Positions 32,521-40,747 are shown, counted from the stretch's first letter. The stretch is 45,145 nt of DNA from RBG-16-66-20 sp964616875 (GCA_964616875.1 CAZTSJ010000113.1:1-45145), one strand, 5' to 3'. Translations and numbers: made by a program. Notes: generated by a model not told the origin, from the sequence alone.

Positions 32521-33260
32521 TCGGACGGCGCGAGATGCTGGCGCTCGGCGCCGCCGCGCTCCTGCCCCGCTTCGCCTGCGGGCAGGACACTGCCGTTTCC
32601 GCGCTGCGTTTCTCCGGCCTCGCGGCCGGCGCGCCGCTGCCGGACTGGCTGGATCCGGTCGGCTTTGGCGGCCGGGCGAAGCCGACCGAATTCGCGCTGG
32701 TGTCCGACGAGGGCCGCACCGTACTGCGCGCGCGGGCGCAGGCCTCCGCCTCCGGCCTCGCGCGTGCGCTGCACGTGGATCCTGCCCGCCACCCGGTACT
32801 CGCGTGGCGCTGGAAGGCGCGCAATCTGGTCGAAAAGGGCCGCCTGCGCGAAAAGGCGGGCGACGATTTCGCGCTGCGCCTCTACGTCCTGTTCGATCTG
32901 AATCCGTCCTCCCTGAGTTTCGGCGAGCGCGTGCAAATGTCGCTCGCTCGCGCCCTCTGGGGCGAGCGTTTGCCGCTGGCGGCGCTGTGCTACGTCTGGG
33001 ACGGCCTGGCGGCGGCTGGCACCGTCGCGCCGAACGCGTATACGGACCGCGTGCGCATGGTGGTTGCCGAGAGCGGGCCGGCGAAGCTCGGGCTGTGGGT
33101 GTCGCACGAGCGCGATGTCGCCGCGGACTTCCGCAGCGCCTTCGGCCTGCCCGTGCCCGCGGTGACGAGCCTGATCGTGTCGGCGGACACGGACAACACC
33201 GGCGAGAGCACGGAGTCCTGGTTCGGCGACGCGGAGTTCCGCACGCGCGGTGCGTCCTGA
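32517..33260 (+). CDS. DUF3047 family exported protein
   Basis: 247 residues. N-terminal signal GRREMLALGAAALLPRFACG, possibly Tat-type (RRE). The core, LAWRWKARNLVEKGRLREKAGDDFALRLYVLF and ALCYVWDGLAAAGTVAPNAYTDRVRMVV, with TDNTGESTESWFGDAEF at the end, matches DUF3047. Function unknown. GTG start overlaps the DUF547 stop by 4 bases. Confidence 0.75.
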   Translation: MIGRREMLALGAAALLPRFACGQDTAVSALRFSGLAAGAPLPDWLDPVGFGGRAKPTEFALVSDEGRTVLRARAQASASGLARALHVDPARHPVLAWRWKARNLVEKGRLREKAGDDFALRLYVLFDLNPSSLSFGERVQMSLARALWGERLPLAALCYVWDGLAAAGTVAPNAYTDRVRMVVAESGPAKLGLWVSHERDVAADFRSAFGLPVPAVTSLIVSADTDNTGESTESWFGDAEFRTRGAS

Positions 33261-33264
33261 GCCG

Positions 33265-33324
33265 CTAACAGAGCGGTGAGGACGCTCTGTTCCTCTAACA
33301 GAGCGGTGAGGACGCTCTGTTCCT
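33265..33324. repeat. 30-bp hairpin repeat, two perfect tandem copies, between convergent genes
   Basis: Copies at 33265-33294 and 33295-33324 plus the first five bases of a third at 33325-33329, where the TAG stop of the minus-strand gene lies. Each copy has a 9-bp stem AACAGAGCG/CGCTCTGTT with a 7-base loop. The right arm of copy 1 can also pair with the left arm of copy 2 across five bases. Likely a bidirectional terminator for the DUF3047 operon and the hydrolase-like gene. Confidence 0.9.
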
Positions 33325-34077
33325 CTAACGCGCGACCGAATCGAGGAAGGCCTCGACCTCGCGCAGCACCGCCTTATCGCCGCCGGCGAGGAAGCGGCCG
33401 CCTTCGGGCACCGCCAGCTGCTTCGAGCCTGGCAACGCGCGCAGCAGTTGCGCGCGCTCGCCCGCCGGCCCTCGTATGCCGCGGTAGTCGGCGGCGCCGT
33501 ACAGATCGAGGATCGGGAACTTCGCCGCCGCCATTTCCGGGAACACGCCGTAGTACGACAACGCGGCCCAGGCCATGACCGGCGCGCTGCGGTTCTGGCG
33601 CAGATACTCGTAGGTCATGCCCGAGCCCATGGCGTGCGACACTATGGCGATGCGAGGCGCTCCCTTGTCCTGCATGAAGCGCATGCCCGCGGCGATCCGC
33701 CGCGCCGCGTCCGGAAAAAGCCCCTGGTACGCCGAACCATCATCGATTTCGGCCGGCAACACCGGCATCTGCAGCGAAAGCGTCGAGTATCCTCGATCCG
33801 TGAGCCGCATCCTCAGCTCACCGGTGATGCCGTGATCCGGATGCAGCCCGGGCCCATGCGCGAGCACGACGGCGCCGCGCGCCCGTTCGGCAGGCGCATA
33901 CAGGGCGAGGAAACGCACGCCGTCGCCGGTCTGCAGGTAGACCGCGTCGCCGACCACGAGGCCGGGCACGATCTGGTCGGCCCAGCGCTTCTCGCGCGCA
34001 GCATCGGAGCGCATTTGCGCCTGCGCCGCTGGAACGGCGCATGCGGCCGCGAGGACGACCGTCAGGAGGCGATGCAT
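33325..34077 (-). CDS. alpha/beta-hydrolase-fold protein (DUF3530-like), catalytic Ser apparently missing
   Basis: 250 residues from the ATG at 34077, with a signal peptide HRLLTVVLAAACAVPAAQA. The fold is recognisable from VLAHGPGLHPDHGITGELRMRLTDRG, but the nucleophile elbow reads VSHAMGSG: Ala stands where Ser is expected in G-x-S-x-G. It may be non-catalytic, as in DUF3530-type proteins. Its start codon shares bases with the start codon of the divergent hydrolase. An upstream in-frame ATG (MISTTASD) would add 19 residues. Confidence 0.65.
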   Translation of the reverse strand: MHRLLTVVLAAACAVPAAQAQMRSDAAREKRWADQIVPGLVVGDAVYLQTGDGVRFLALYAPAERARGAVVLAHGPGLHPDHGITGELRMRLTDRGYSTLSLQMPVLPAEIDDGSAYQGLFPDAARRIAAGMRFMQDKGAPRIAIVSHAMGSGMTYEYLRQNRSAPVMAWAALSYYGVFPEMAAAKFPILDLYGAADYRGIRGPAGERAQLLRALPGSKQLAVPEGGRFLAGGDKAVLREVEAFLDSVAR

Positions 34078-34894
34078 GGCGGGTGACCTGAGGCGAACGA
34101 TACTACGGTCGCTGGCGGTCGTGCTGATCATCGGCGCGGTGAGTTCCTGCGCGCTGCTCGATGGCATCGAGCGCGAACTGGTCTTCCGGCCGCGCACCGC
34201 CGATTGGGCCGGCTATTCGCATGGCATCCTGAACGAGGAAGAAGTCTGGATCCCCGTAGGGACCGCCGGCGAGCGGCTGCAGGGCTGGTGGCTGGCCTCG
34301 CCGGGCGCGGAGTTCACGCTGGTGTATTTTCACGGCGCCCGCGTGAACCTCACCGGCAGCGTCTACCGGCTGCGCGGATTCCGCGACGCGGGCTTCAACG
34401 TGCTCGCCATCGACTACCGCGGCTATGGCCGCAGCACGGCGCGCCTGCCTTCCGAGGAATCGGTCTACGAGGACGCCGAAGCGGCATGGAAATGGCTCGA
34501 CGGCCGCGTGCCGGATCGCGGACGGCGCGTGCTCTACGGCCACTCGCTCGGTGGTCCGGTCGCGGCGGAGATCGCCTTGCGCGGCGGCGGTGCGGCGGCC
34601 TTGATCCTGGAGTCGGCCTTTACCTCGCTCCCTGAAATGACGGTCCTCGGAGGACTGCTCTCGCAGCGCATGGACGTGCTGGACAAGTTGCGGCGCCTGG
34701 ACCTGCCGGTTCTCATCGTGCATGGCGCGAACGATACGGTGGTGCCACCGGAGATGGCGCATCGGCTCTATGACGCGGCGCGCGGTCCGAAGCGGCTGGT
34801 GATGGTAGAGGGTGCGGCGCACAGCTGGGTGCTGCGGCGTGCCGGCGGCAGGGTGTTCGAAGCATTGCGCGAACTCACCGCCGCGCGGCGCTGA
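34076..34894 (+). CDS. alpha/beta hydrolase lipoprotein
   Basis: 272 residues. N-terminal hydrophobic segment ending AVSSC (Cys25), a probable lipobox. Hydrolase fold with oxyanion region VYFHGARVNLTGS, IDYRGYGRS, nucleophile elbow GHSLGG with Ser157, acid HGANDTVVPP and His in EGAAHSWVL. Substrate unknown. The start is well supported by AGGAGG six bases upstream; this RBS lies inside codons 2-5 of the divergent gene. Ends one base before the convergent YHS gene stop. Confidence 0.85.
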   Translation: MAGDLRRTILRSLAVVLIIGAVSSCALLDGIERELVFRPRTADWAGYSHGILNEEEVWIPVGTAGERLQGWWLASPGAEFTLVYFHGARVNLTGSVYRLRGFRDAGFNVLAIDYRGYGRSTARLPSEESVYEDAEAAWKWLDGRVPDRGRRVLYGHSLGGPVAAEIALRGGGAAALILESAFTSLPEMTVLGGLLSQRMDVLDKLRRLDLPVLIVHGANDTVVPPEMAHRLYDAARGPKRLVMVEGAAHSWVLRRAGGRVFEALRELTAARR

Positions 34895-34895
34895 T

Positions 34896-35465
34896 TCAGC
34901 GCGGCGGCGGCGCGCCCGGCGGCAACTTGCCGAACCGGCGCAGGTGTTCAGCGTCCAGTTCGCGGTCGGTCTTGTAGTGCGCGACTTTCAGGACCAGCCG
35001 CTTCGCGTTCTGCAACCGGTAGGGAACGTCCTTGCTTTCTTTTTCCCAGTACTCGTCGCCGAGGCGGATGTTCTCGTCGGCGTCCATCATCCAGTTGGCC
35101 CGGCTGCGGTCGCTGCCGAACAGGTACAGGCGGCCCTTGTAGACCGTGTACACGTCGGCGTGGATCGCCGCCTTGAGGGCGTAGTGCACGCCGCTGGCGC
35201 AGAAACCGGACCAGGCGGGAGCGTACTTCGCGGGATTGGCGTCGAACAGGCGCTTGTTGGCGTCGCTGGCGAAGCGATAGACGTCGCCGTCGAAAACCGA
35301 CTTGATCGCGGGATCGCCTTTCTGCCGTTGCGCGCCGGAGAAATACGACACCGGATCGTTACCGCGCAGCATCACGCGATCGTCGGCGCCGTCGCGCATC
35401 GTGTTGTGGACGGTCCCGCAGCCCTGCAGCAGCACGGCGGCAAACACGGCAATCAGCATTTTCAT
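34896..35465 (-). CDS. YHS-domain lipoprotein, paralogue of the 30979 gene
   Basis: 189 residues from the ATG at 35465, with AGGAGA upstream. Lipobox LLQGC (Cys16). The core RVMLRGNDPVSYFSGAQRQKG, RLFDANPAKYAPAWSGFCASG and VYKGRLYLFGSDRSRANWM parallels the other YHS lipoprotein (same order: NDPV/HDPV-x-YF, AKYAP, FCSSG/FCASG, GRLF/GRLY). Third gene of a minus-strand operon with an ATP-grasp protein and a methyltransferase. Function unknown. Confidence 0.75.
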   Translation of the reverse strand: MKMLIAVFAAVLLQGCGTVHNTMRDGADDRVMLRGNDPVSYFSGAQRQKGDPAIKSVFDGDVYRFASDANKRLFDANPAKYAPAWSGFCASGVHYALKAAIHADVYTVYKGRLYLFGSDRSRANWMMDADENIRLGDEYWEKESKDVPYRLQNAKRLVLKVAHYKTDRELDAEHLRRFGKLPPGAPPPR

Positions 35466-35478
35466 GGCGATCATTCTC

Positions 35479-36738
35479 CTAAAATCCCAGCATGCTCCGG
35501 ATCTCGGCATAGCGCCGGTTGAGGGCATCTTCGTTCGCGCCCCCCATGTTGACGACGGCATAGCGGTAGCTGCCGAGCCATTTCATCTCGCGCGCCAGGG
35601 CCTGGCCGCGCTTCAGATAGAGCATGATCGCCGCGTCCGGAAAGCGCTGCCGCGCGCGCGCCAGCTCCGCGGGCCGCGGGTCGCGCTCCAGCGGCCGGCC
35701 GTCGAAACGGCGCGACACCAGGCTCGCGGCAACGGCGCAGCCGGTCGCGGCGCGCTGCGACTGGGGCTCGGCGCCGGTACACAGCTCAAGCAGCATGCGA
35801 TGCGGGTTGACGCCGTCCACGCGCTGGTAGAGCCCGGCCAGCTGCGAGGCGAGGCGCGGATTGAGCTCGATCAGCATGATCCGGTCATCGGCGGGATTCC
35901 AGATCATCTCGATGTTGAAGAAACCGTGCCGGTAGCCCATGCCGGTGAGCAGGCGTTCGGCCAGCGCGCGCATGCGCTCCTGCACCGCGGCGGGCACGCG
36001 CGAGGGGTAGACGAAGCGCTCGAACTGGTCGGTGCCGGGGAACATCAGCGCATCGCAAAGCCCGAGAAAGGCCGCCCGGCCATCGCGCACGTAGCCGTCA
36101 ACATTGACCTCCCGGCCGGCAAGCGGTGTTTCCGCGATCAGGTGATGCGCGTCGATGGTGAAATCGGTGTACAGCGGCATCAGGTCGTTGAACGGCCGGA
36201 CCAGCCTGCGCATCACCAGTTCCTCGAACCACGAGAAAGTCAGGTGGCGCCGCAGTTCGGCGAAATTTTCGATGCGGCGCACCAGCACCGAGAACGTTGC
36301 GCGCACGGGCTTGACGTAGAGCGGGAACGGCAGGCCGACTTCGGACGGATCGCGCACCGTGAACGGAAAAACCGAGAAGGCGGGCACCGCCTCGGGCGCG
36401 ATGCGTCGCTGCTCGATGCGCGCGTAGTACTTCTGCTGCGCCGTGACCACCACCGCTGGCGGGGTTCCCGGCAGGCCCAGCCTTTCGGCGACCCCCGCCG
36501 CGATCAGCGCGCCGAAATACTCGTTGTTGCTGAATACCCCGTCGATGCGACCGCGCCAGCGGCGCACCAGCCGCTCGACGAAGCGGCGGGCATCGAAGGT
36601 CAGCAGCTGCGCGTTGGAGGGGAAGCGGAACAGATCGAACCCCTCGTACACGAACTCATAGCCGGCGTAGTCGCCGCGCGCGAATTCCTCGCGGTCCCAC
36701 TCTTTCGGAAATATGACCAGGATGCGCTTGCGTGCCAC
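35479..36738 (-). CDS. ATP-grasp domain protein
   Basis: 419 residues. The N-terminal domain (ILVIFPKEWDREEF) precedes an ATP-grasp core: YVKPVRATFSVLVRRI as the lysine-bearing strand and FFNIEMIWNPADDRIMLIELNPRLASQ as the metal-binding E-x-N strand. ATP-grasp enzymes join carboxylates to amines or thiols via acyl phosphates. The N-terminal and C-terminal parts resemble no specific biosynthetic ligase that I can name. Upstream by 13 bases is the methyltransferase and downstream by 13 bases the YHS lipoprotein. Confidence 0.75.
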   Translation of the reverse strand: MARKRILVIFPKEWDREEFARGDYAGYEFVYEGFDLFRFPSNAQLLTFDARRFVERLVRRWRGRIDGVFSNNEYFGALIAAGVAERLGLPGTPPAVVVTAQQKYYARIEQRRIAPEAVPAFSVFPFTVRDPSEVGLPFPLYVKPVRATFSVLVRRIENFAELRRHLTFSWFEELVMRRLVRPFNDLMPLYTDFTIDAHHLIAETPLAGREVNVDGYVRDGRAAFLGLCDALMFPGTDQFERFVYPSRVPAAVQERMRALAERLLTGMGYRHGFFNIEMIWNPADDRIMLIELNPRLASQLAGLYQRVDGVNPHRMLLELCTGAEPQSQRAATGCAVAASLVSRRFDGRPLERDPRPAELARARQRFPDAAIMLYLKRGQALAREMKWLGSYRYAVVNMGGANEDALNRRYAEIRSMLGF

Positions 36739-36751
36739 CGTTTTCAGCTCC

Positions 36752-37411
36752 TCACGGACCCCTCACGGACCCGCATGCGAGGTAATTCGTTCCAAGCCAC
36801 CCGGACCTTACACGCAGGTTCTCCAGGCGCGACTCGACAAGTCGCCATGGCCGGTCGAGGCCGCTCAGGGTGGTCACATAGGGGCGCGCTTTGAGCAGGC
36901 GGTACAGGCGCAGCGGCAGGAGCCAGGGCGGCGGGTGCTTGATGCCGGCGATCGCGACGCGCGCCCCGGGACGCGCAAAGGAAAACACGCGTTCCAGAGC
37001 CCGGGGTGATTGCAGCACATCGTGAGTGTAGTTGAAAAGCGCCGCATCGAACGTCACCCCCGCGTCGGCTTCCTCCACCGACGCCTCGATCAGGGAGACA
37101 TTGCTCCAGCCGGCGGCAGCGCAACGCGCGTGCGCTATCGCGATCATGTCCGGGCTGACTTCGATGCCGATGACCTTTCCCGCAGGTCCGACCGCCTCGC
37201 GCAGCAGCGGCAACGACAACCCCGTGCCGCAGGCGACGTCGATCACCGTCTCCCCGGGCTGGAGCGCGAGCATGCCGACCGCACGGCGCCGAAACCCCAT
37301 GGTGCGTCGAGCGCTCGCGTCATACCCGGCCGCATGCAAGCGGTACTTCTCGACTGCCAGTCCAGGATCGGGCTGCATATCGTCGCGACGGGTGAAATTG
37401 CCGGGTCCCAT
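36752..37411 (-). CDS. class I SAM-dependent methyltransferase
   Basis: 219 residues from the ATG at 37411; an ATG at 37378 (MQPDPG) is an alternative. SAM-binding motif I is VIDVACGTGLSLPLL, motif II GIEVSPDMIAIA, then DAALFNYTHDVLQSPRAL as motif III/IV. The C-terminal part is shorter than in many ubiquinone-type methyltransferases. First gene of the three-gene minus operon, divergent from the copper ATPase; substrate unknown. Confidence 0.8.
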   Translation of the reverse strand: MGPGNFTRRDDMQPDPGLAVEKYRLHAAGYDASARRTMGFRRRAVGMLALQPGETVIDVACGTGLSLPLLREAVGPAGKVIGIEVSPDMIAIAHARCAAAGWSNVSLIEASVEEADAGVTFDAALFNYTHDVLQSPRALERVFSFARPGARVAIAGIKHPPPWLLPLRLYRLLKARPYVTTLSGLDRPWRLVESRLENLRVRSGWLGTNYLACGSVRGP

Positions 37412-37497
37412 GCCATTGATACTCCACAAACAGCCGCTCGGATGCAATCATTCCCCGTCGCCATGCGTGGATCGCGGGCCGGCCTGAACCAGCCGGC

Positions 37498-37528
37498 TTG
37501 ACCTTCCCATGATGGGAGGGTCCAATCT
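37498..37528 (+). promoter_or_regulatory. CueR-type operator-promoter of the copper ATPase gene
   Basis: TTGACC (37498-37503) is separated by 19 bases from CAATCT (37523-37528). The long spacer holds the dyad GACCTTCCC...GGGAGGGTC typical of MerR-family copper promoters, very like the E. coli copA promoter as I recall it. Transcription should start near 37535, three bases before the ATG, so the mRNA may be leaderless. Confidence 0.8.
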
Positions 37529-37537
37529 GCAGACACC

Positions 37538-39817
37538 ATGAAACAGATGACTGTCGATCCGGTCTGCGGGATGCAGGTCGATCCGGCAACGTCCAAGCAC
37601 ACGCTCGAGCACGACGGCGTGCGCTATGCCTTCTGCTGCGCCGGCTGCCTGAACAAGTTCAAGGCCGCGCCGGTGGGCCGTGCCGCCAAGCCGGCCGCTC
37701 CGGCCGCGGGTGCGCGCTACACCTGCCCGATGCATCCGGAGGTGTTGCGCGACGGGCCCGGCGACTGCCCGAGCTGCGGCATGGCGCTGGTGCCGGTTGC
37801 AGGTACCGGGGCGACCGACGACACCGAACTGCACGACTTGATGCGGCGCTTGTGGATCGGAACCGCGCTTTCCGCGCCGCTGGTCGTGCTCGCGATGGCG
37901 CCGATGGTCGGCATCCATGAGCTGTTCGGGTTGCAGCCGAAAGTGCGCGGCTGGATCGAGTTTGCGCTCGGCACGCCGGTCGTGCTGTGGGTCGGCTGGC
38001 CGATCCTGCGCAAGTTCTGGATGTCGCTTACCCATCGCGCACTCAACATGTACACGCTGATCGGGCTGGGCGTGGGTTTGGCCTACCTGTTCAGCCTGGC
38101 AGCAGTGCTTTTCCCCGGCCTTTTCCCGCAGGAGTTCCGCGAGCACGACGGCGCGGTGGGCACGTACTTCGAAGCTGCGGCGGTGATCGTGACCCTGGTG
38201 ATCCTTGGTGACTACCTTCAATCGCGCGCAATGGGCCAGACCAGCCAGGCAATCCAGCAGTTGCTCAAGCTCGCACCCAACCTCGCCTGGCGCCTGGGCG
38301 GCGACGGTACCGAGGAACAGGTGCCGCTGGAATCCGTCGCGGTAGGCAACCGGCTGCGCGTGAAGCCGGGCGAGAAGCTGCCGGTGGATGGCACGGTGCT
38401 GGAGGGCACAAGCAGGGTGGACGAATCCATGATGACCGGCGAGCCGGTGCCGGTGGCCAAGACCGTGGGCGCAAAAGTCGTGGGCGCTACCGTGAACGGT
38501 AATGGGTCATTGGTCATCCGCGCCGAGCGCGTGGGTGCGGATACGCTGCTGTCGCGCATCGTCCACATGGTGGGCGAAGCGCAGCGCACGCGCGCGCCGA
38601 TCCAGAAGCTTGCCGATGTCATCGCGGCGTACTTCGTGCAGATCGTCGTGGTCATTGCGATGGCGACCGCGCTGGCGTGGTGGTTCTTCGGTCCGGAACC
38701 GAGATTCGCGTACGCGTTCCTGAACGCCGTCGCGGTGTTGATCATTGCCTGCCCCTGTGCGGTCGGCCTCGCGACGCCGATCTCGATGACCGTCGCGATG
38801 GGGCAAGGCGCGCGCGCAGGGATACTCTTCCGCAACGCCGAGGCAATCGAGCGCATGCGCGACATCGACACCGTGGTGGTGGACAAGACCGGAACGCTGA
38901 CACTCGGGCGTCCCGCGCTGACAGATTTTGTCGTCGAAGGAATCGCGGAGCACGAAGCGCTCGCTCTTATCGCAGGCGTGGAACAGCTCTCCGAGCATCC
39001 GATCGGGCTTGCCATCGTCGAGGGCGCGAAGGCCCGAGGCCTCGCACCCAAAAACGCCGGGGCGTTCGATGCGATCAATGGCCTCGGCGTGCAGGCTGAT
39101 ATCGACGGCAAGCGCGTGCTGGTCGGCAGCCGAATGTTTCTCGATCAGCGCGGCGTGGATACGCAGCGTTGGGAGGAGCGCGCGGAGGCCTGGCGCGCGC
39201 AGGCCAAGACGGTGGTGTTCTTTGCGGTGGATGGTGAGGCCGCCGGAATCGCCGCGGTGGCCGACCCGATCAAAGACAGCAGCCGCGACGCGATTGCGGC
39301 GCTCAGGCAATCGGGCGTGCGAATCGTGATGCTCACCGGCGATTCGCACAGTACGGCCAAAGCCGTTGCCCTGCAGCTCGGCATCGATGAAGCGCTCGCC
39401 GAAGTGCTGCCCGAAGACAAGGCGGGGCACGTGAAACGGCTCCAGGCTGAGGGGCGCAAAGTGGCGATGGCGGGCGACGGCATCAACGACGCGCCGGCGC
39501 TGGCGCAGGCCGATGTCGGCATTGCCATGGGCACCGGCACCGACGTGGCCATGGAAAGCGCCGGCGTGACGCTGATCAAGGGTGACCTGCGCGGCATTGC
39601 CCGTGCGGCAGAACTGTCGCGCGCGACCATGCGCAACATCCGGCAGAACCTCGCTTTCGCGTTCGGCTACAACGCGCTCGGCATTCCGCTGGCCGCCGGC
39701 GTGCTCTACCCGGTATTCGGCCTGCTGCTCTCGCCGATCTTCGCCGGCGCCGCCATGGCGCTGAGCTCGGTATCGGTGGTCACCAACGCGCTACGGCTCA
39801 ACCGCGTCAAGTTGTAA
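37538..39817 (+). CDS. copA: copper-translocating P-type ATPase with YHS and heavy-metal-binding N-terminus
   Basis: 759 residues, inner membrane. The N-terminus has a YHS-type domain (DPVCGMQVDP, CCAGCLNKF; residues 7-42) and a heavy-metal-binding domain (YTCPMHPEVLRDGPGDCPSCGMAL, split at about residues 61-84) in place of the usual HMA domain. The ATPase core has TGEPVPV, the CPC transport motif (IIACPCAVGLATP), DKTGTLT, SEHPIGLA and GDGINDAPAL. It exports Cu(I) to the periplasm. No Shine-Dalgarno sequence precedes the ATG; an ATG at 37547 is also possible. cueR follows after 2 bases. Confidence 0.93.
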   Translation: MKQMTVDPVCGMQVDPATSKHTLEHDGVRYAFCCAGCLNKFKAAPVGRAAKPAAPAAGARYTCPMHPEVLRDGPGDCPSCGMALVPVAGTGATDDTELHDLMRRLWIGTALSAPLVVLAMAPMVGIHELFGLQPKVRGWIEFALGTPVVLWVGWPILRKFWMSLTHRALNMYTLIGLGVGLAYLFSLAAVLFPGLFPQEFREHDGAVGTYFEAAAVIVTLVILGDYLQSRAMGQTSQAIQQLLKLAPNLAWRLGGDGTEEQVPLESVAVGNRLRVKPGEKLPVDGTVLEGTSRVDESMMTGEPVPVAKTVGAKVVGATVNGNGSLVIRAERVGADTLLSRIVHMVGEAQRTRAPIQKLADVIAAYFVQIVVVIAMATALAWWFFGPEPRFAYAFLNAVAVLIIACPCAVGLATPISMTVAMGQGARAGILFRNAEAIERMRDIDTVVVDKTGTLTLGRPALTDFVVEGIAEHEALALIAGVEQLSEHPIGLAIVEGAKARGLAPKNAGAFDAINGLGVQADIDGKRVLVGSRMFLDQRGVDTQRWEERAEAWRAQAKTVVFFAVDGEAAGIAAVADPIKDSSRDAIAALRQSGVRIVMLTGDSHSTAKAVALQLGIDEALAEVLPEDKAGHVKRLQAEGRKVAMAGDGINDAPALAQADVGIAMGTGTDVAMESAGVTLIKGDLRGIARAAELSRATMRNIRQNLAFAFGYNALGIPLAAGVLYPVFGLLLSPIFAGAAMALSSVSVVTNALRLNRVKL

Positions 39818-39819
39818 AC

Positions 39820-40278
39820 ATGGGAAAACGTGAACTGGCGCTTGCGCATGCGGAGGCCCTGGGCCGGGGCCTGCTCGATATCGGGCGGGCCGCGAAAGCG
39901 AGCGGCGTCTCGGTGAAGATGGTCCGGCACTACGAGGCGATCGGATTGCTGGGGAAAGTCGCCCGCACCCACGCCAACTACCGCCTCTACACCGACAAGG
40001 ACGTGCATACGCTGCGCTTCATCAAGCGCGCACGCACGCTTGGGTTCGCGATGCAAGACGTTCGCCAGCTGCTGGCGCTTTGGCAGAACAAATCGCGTCC
40101 AAGCGCCGCCGTGAAGAAGATCGCCGGCGGCCACATGCAGGATCTCAAAAGGCGGATCGCGGAGATGCAGTCGATGGTGGCGACGCTCGAGCACCTGACC
40201 CACAACTGCCACGGCGACAGCCGGCCTGATTGCCCGATCCTGGAAGATCTCGCCGGGCCCCAAGAGAAGGGGGCTTGA
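39820..40278 (+). CDS. cueR: copper-responsive MerR-family regulator CueR
   Basis: 152 residues. DNA-binding region IGRAAKASGVSVKMVRHYEAIGLL, dimerisation helix, and the copper loop NCHGDSRPDCPIL with Cys130 and Cys138 eight apart, as in CueR. It has about 17 extra N-terminal residues compared with E. coli CueR. It probably activates the promoters at 37498-37528 and 40275-40305. Confidence 0.93.
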   Translation: MGKRELALAHAEALGRGLLDIGRAAKASGVSVKMVRHYEAIGLLGKVARTHANYRLYTDKDVHTLRFIKRARTLGFAMQDVRQLLALWQNKSRPSAAVKKIAGGHMQDLKRRIAEMQSMVATLEHLTHNCHGDSRPDCPILEDLAGPQEKGA

Positions 40279-40305
40279 CCCTCCCACCGTAGCAGAGTTG
40301 AGACT
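40275..40305 (+). promoter_or_regulatory. second probable CueR-type promoter
   Basis: TTGACC at 40275-40280, a 19-base spacer and GAGACT at 40300-40305. The left half (GACCCTCCCA) matches the copA operator; the right half is degenerate. It overlaps the last codons of cueR. Transcription would start near 40312, giving a leader of about 67 bases to the gene at 40379. Confidence 0.5.
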
Positions 40306-40378
40306 TGGCCCATAAACCGCGAGAACTGTTACTCCGTGCCGCGGTCAATGGGTGGATGCCTGTGATACGATTTTCCGC

Positions 40379-40732
40379 ATGACCCGGTTGGCGAAAGTCA
40401 TCCTGATAGTCCTGCTCGTGGCGATCCCGCTGCGCGGCATGGCGGGCGTCGTCGCGGCTTTTTGCGAGCCGGCGCATCACGGCGCCGCAGAAGCGGTCCA
40501 CGCTGAATGCGACGGCTGCGAGCATGATGGCGCGCACCACGAAGCGCCTGACGAAGGCTCTGCCGCCAAGTGCAGCCACTGCGCGGCCTGCTCGGTCAGT
40601 GTCCCGCTGGTATCTGAATTCGCTCACCAGCTGCCCCTCGCGGCGGCCAGTGCGACCCCTGTTCCTTTCCTCAATCTCAGCCTTCCAGGACGCATCCCCG
40701 GACGGCTGGATCGCCCTCCTCTCACTCTCTAG
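40379..40732 (+). CDS. exported Cys/His-rich protein (CopL/DUF2946-like)
   Basis: 117 residues. Signal peptide or anchor RLAKVILIVLLVAIPLRGMAG. The central part is rich in His and Cys: CEPAHHG, CDGCEHDGAHHEAPDEG, CSHCAAC, suggesting metal binding. It ends PGRIPGRLDRPPLTL, like the tail of small DUF2946/CopL-type proteins found at the head of copper operons. First gene after the second CueR box. Function in copper sensing or buffering is inferred. Confidence 0.7.
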   Translation: MTRLAKVILIVLLVAIPLRGMAGVVAAFCEPAHHGAAEAVHAECDGCEHDGAHHEAPDEGSAAKCSHCAACSVSVPLVSEFAHQLPLAAASATPVPFLNLSLPGRIPGRLDRPPLTL

Positions 40733-40747
40733 TGCCCTGACAGCCTT

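Noticed and set aside
34896..36894. Plus-strand open frames opposite the YHS and ATP-grasp genes
   Set aside because: They are Arg/His/Gln-rich shadows of genes with clear motifs on the minus strand.
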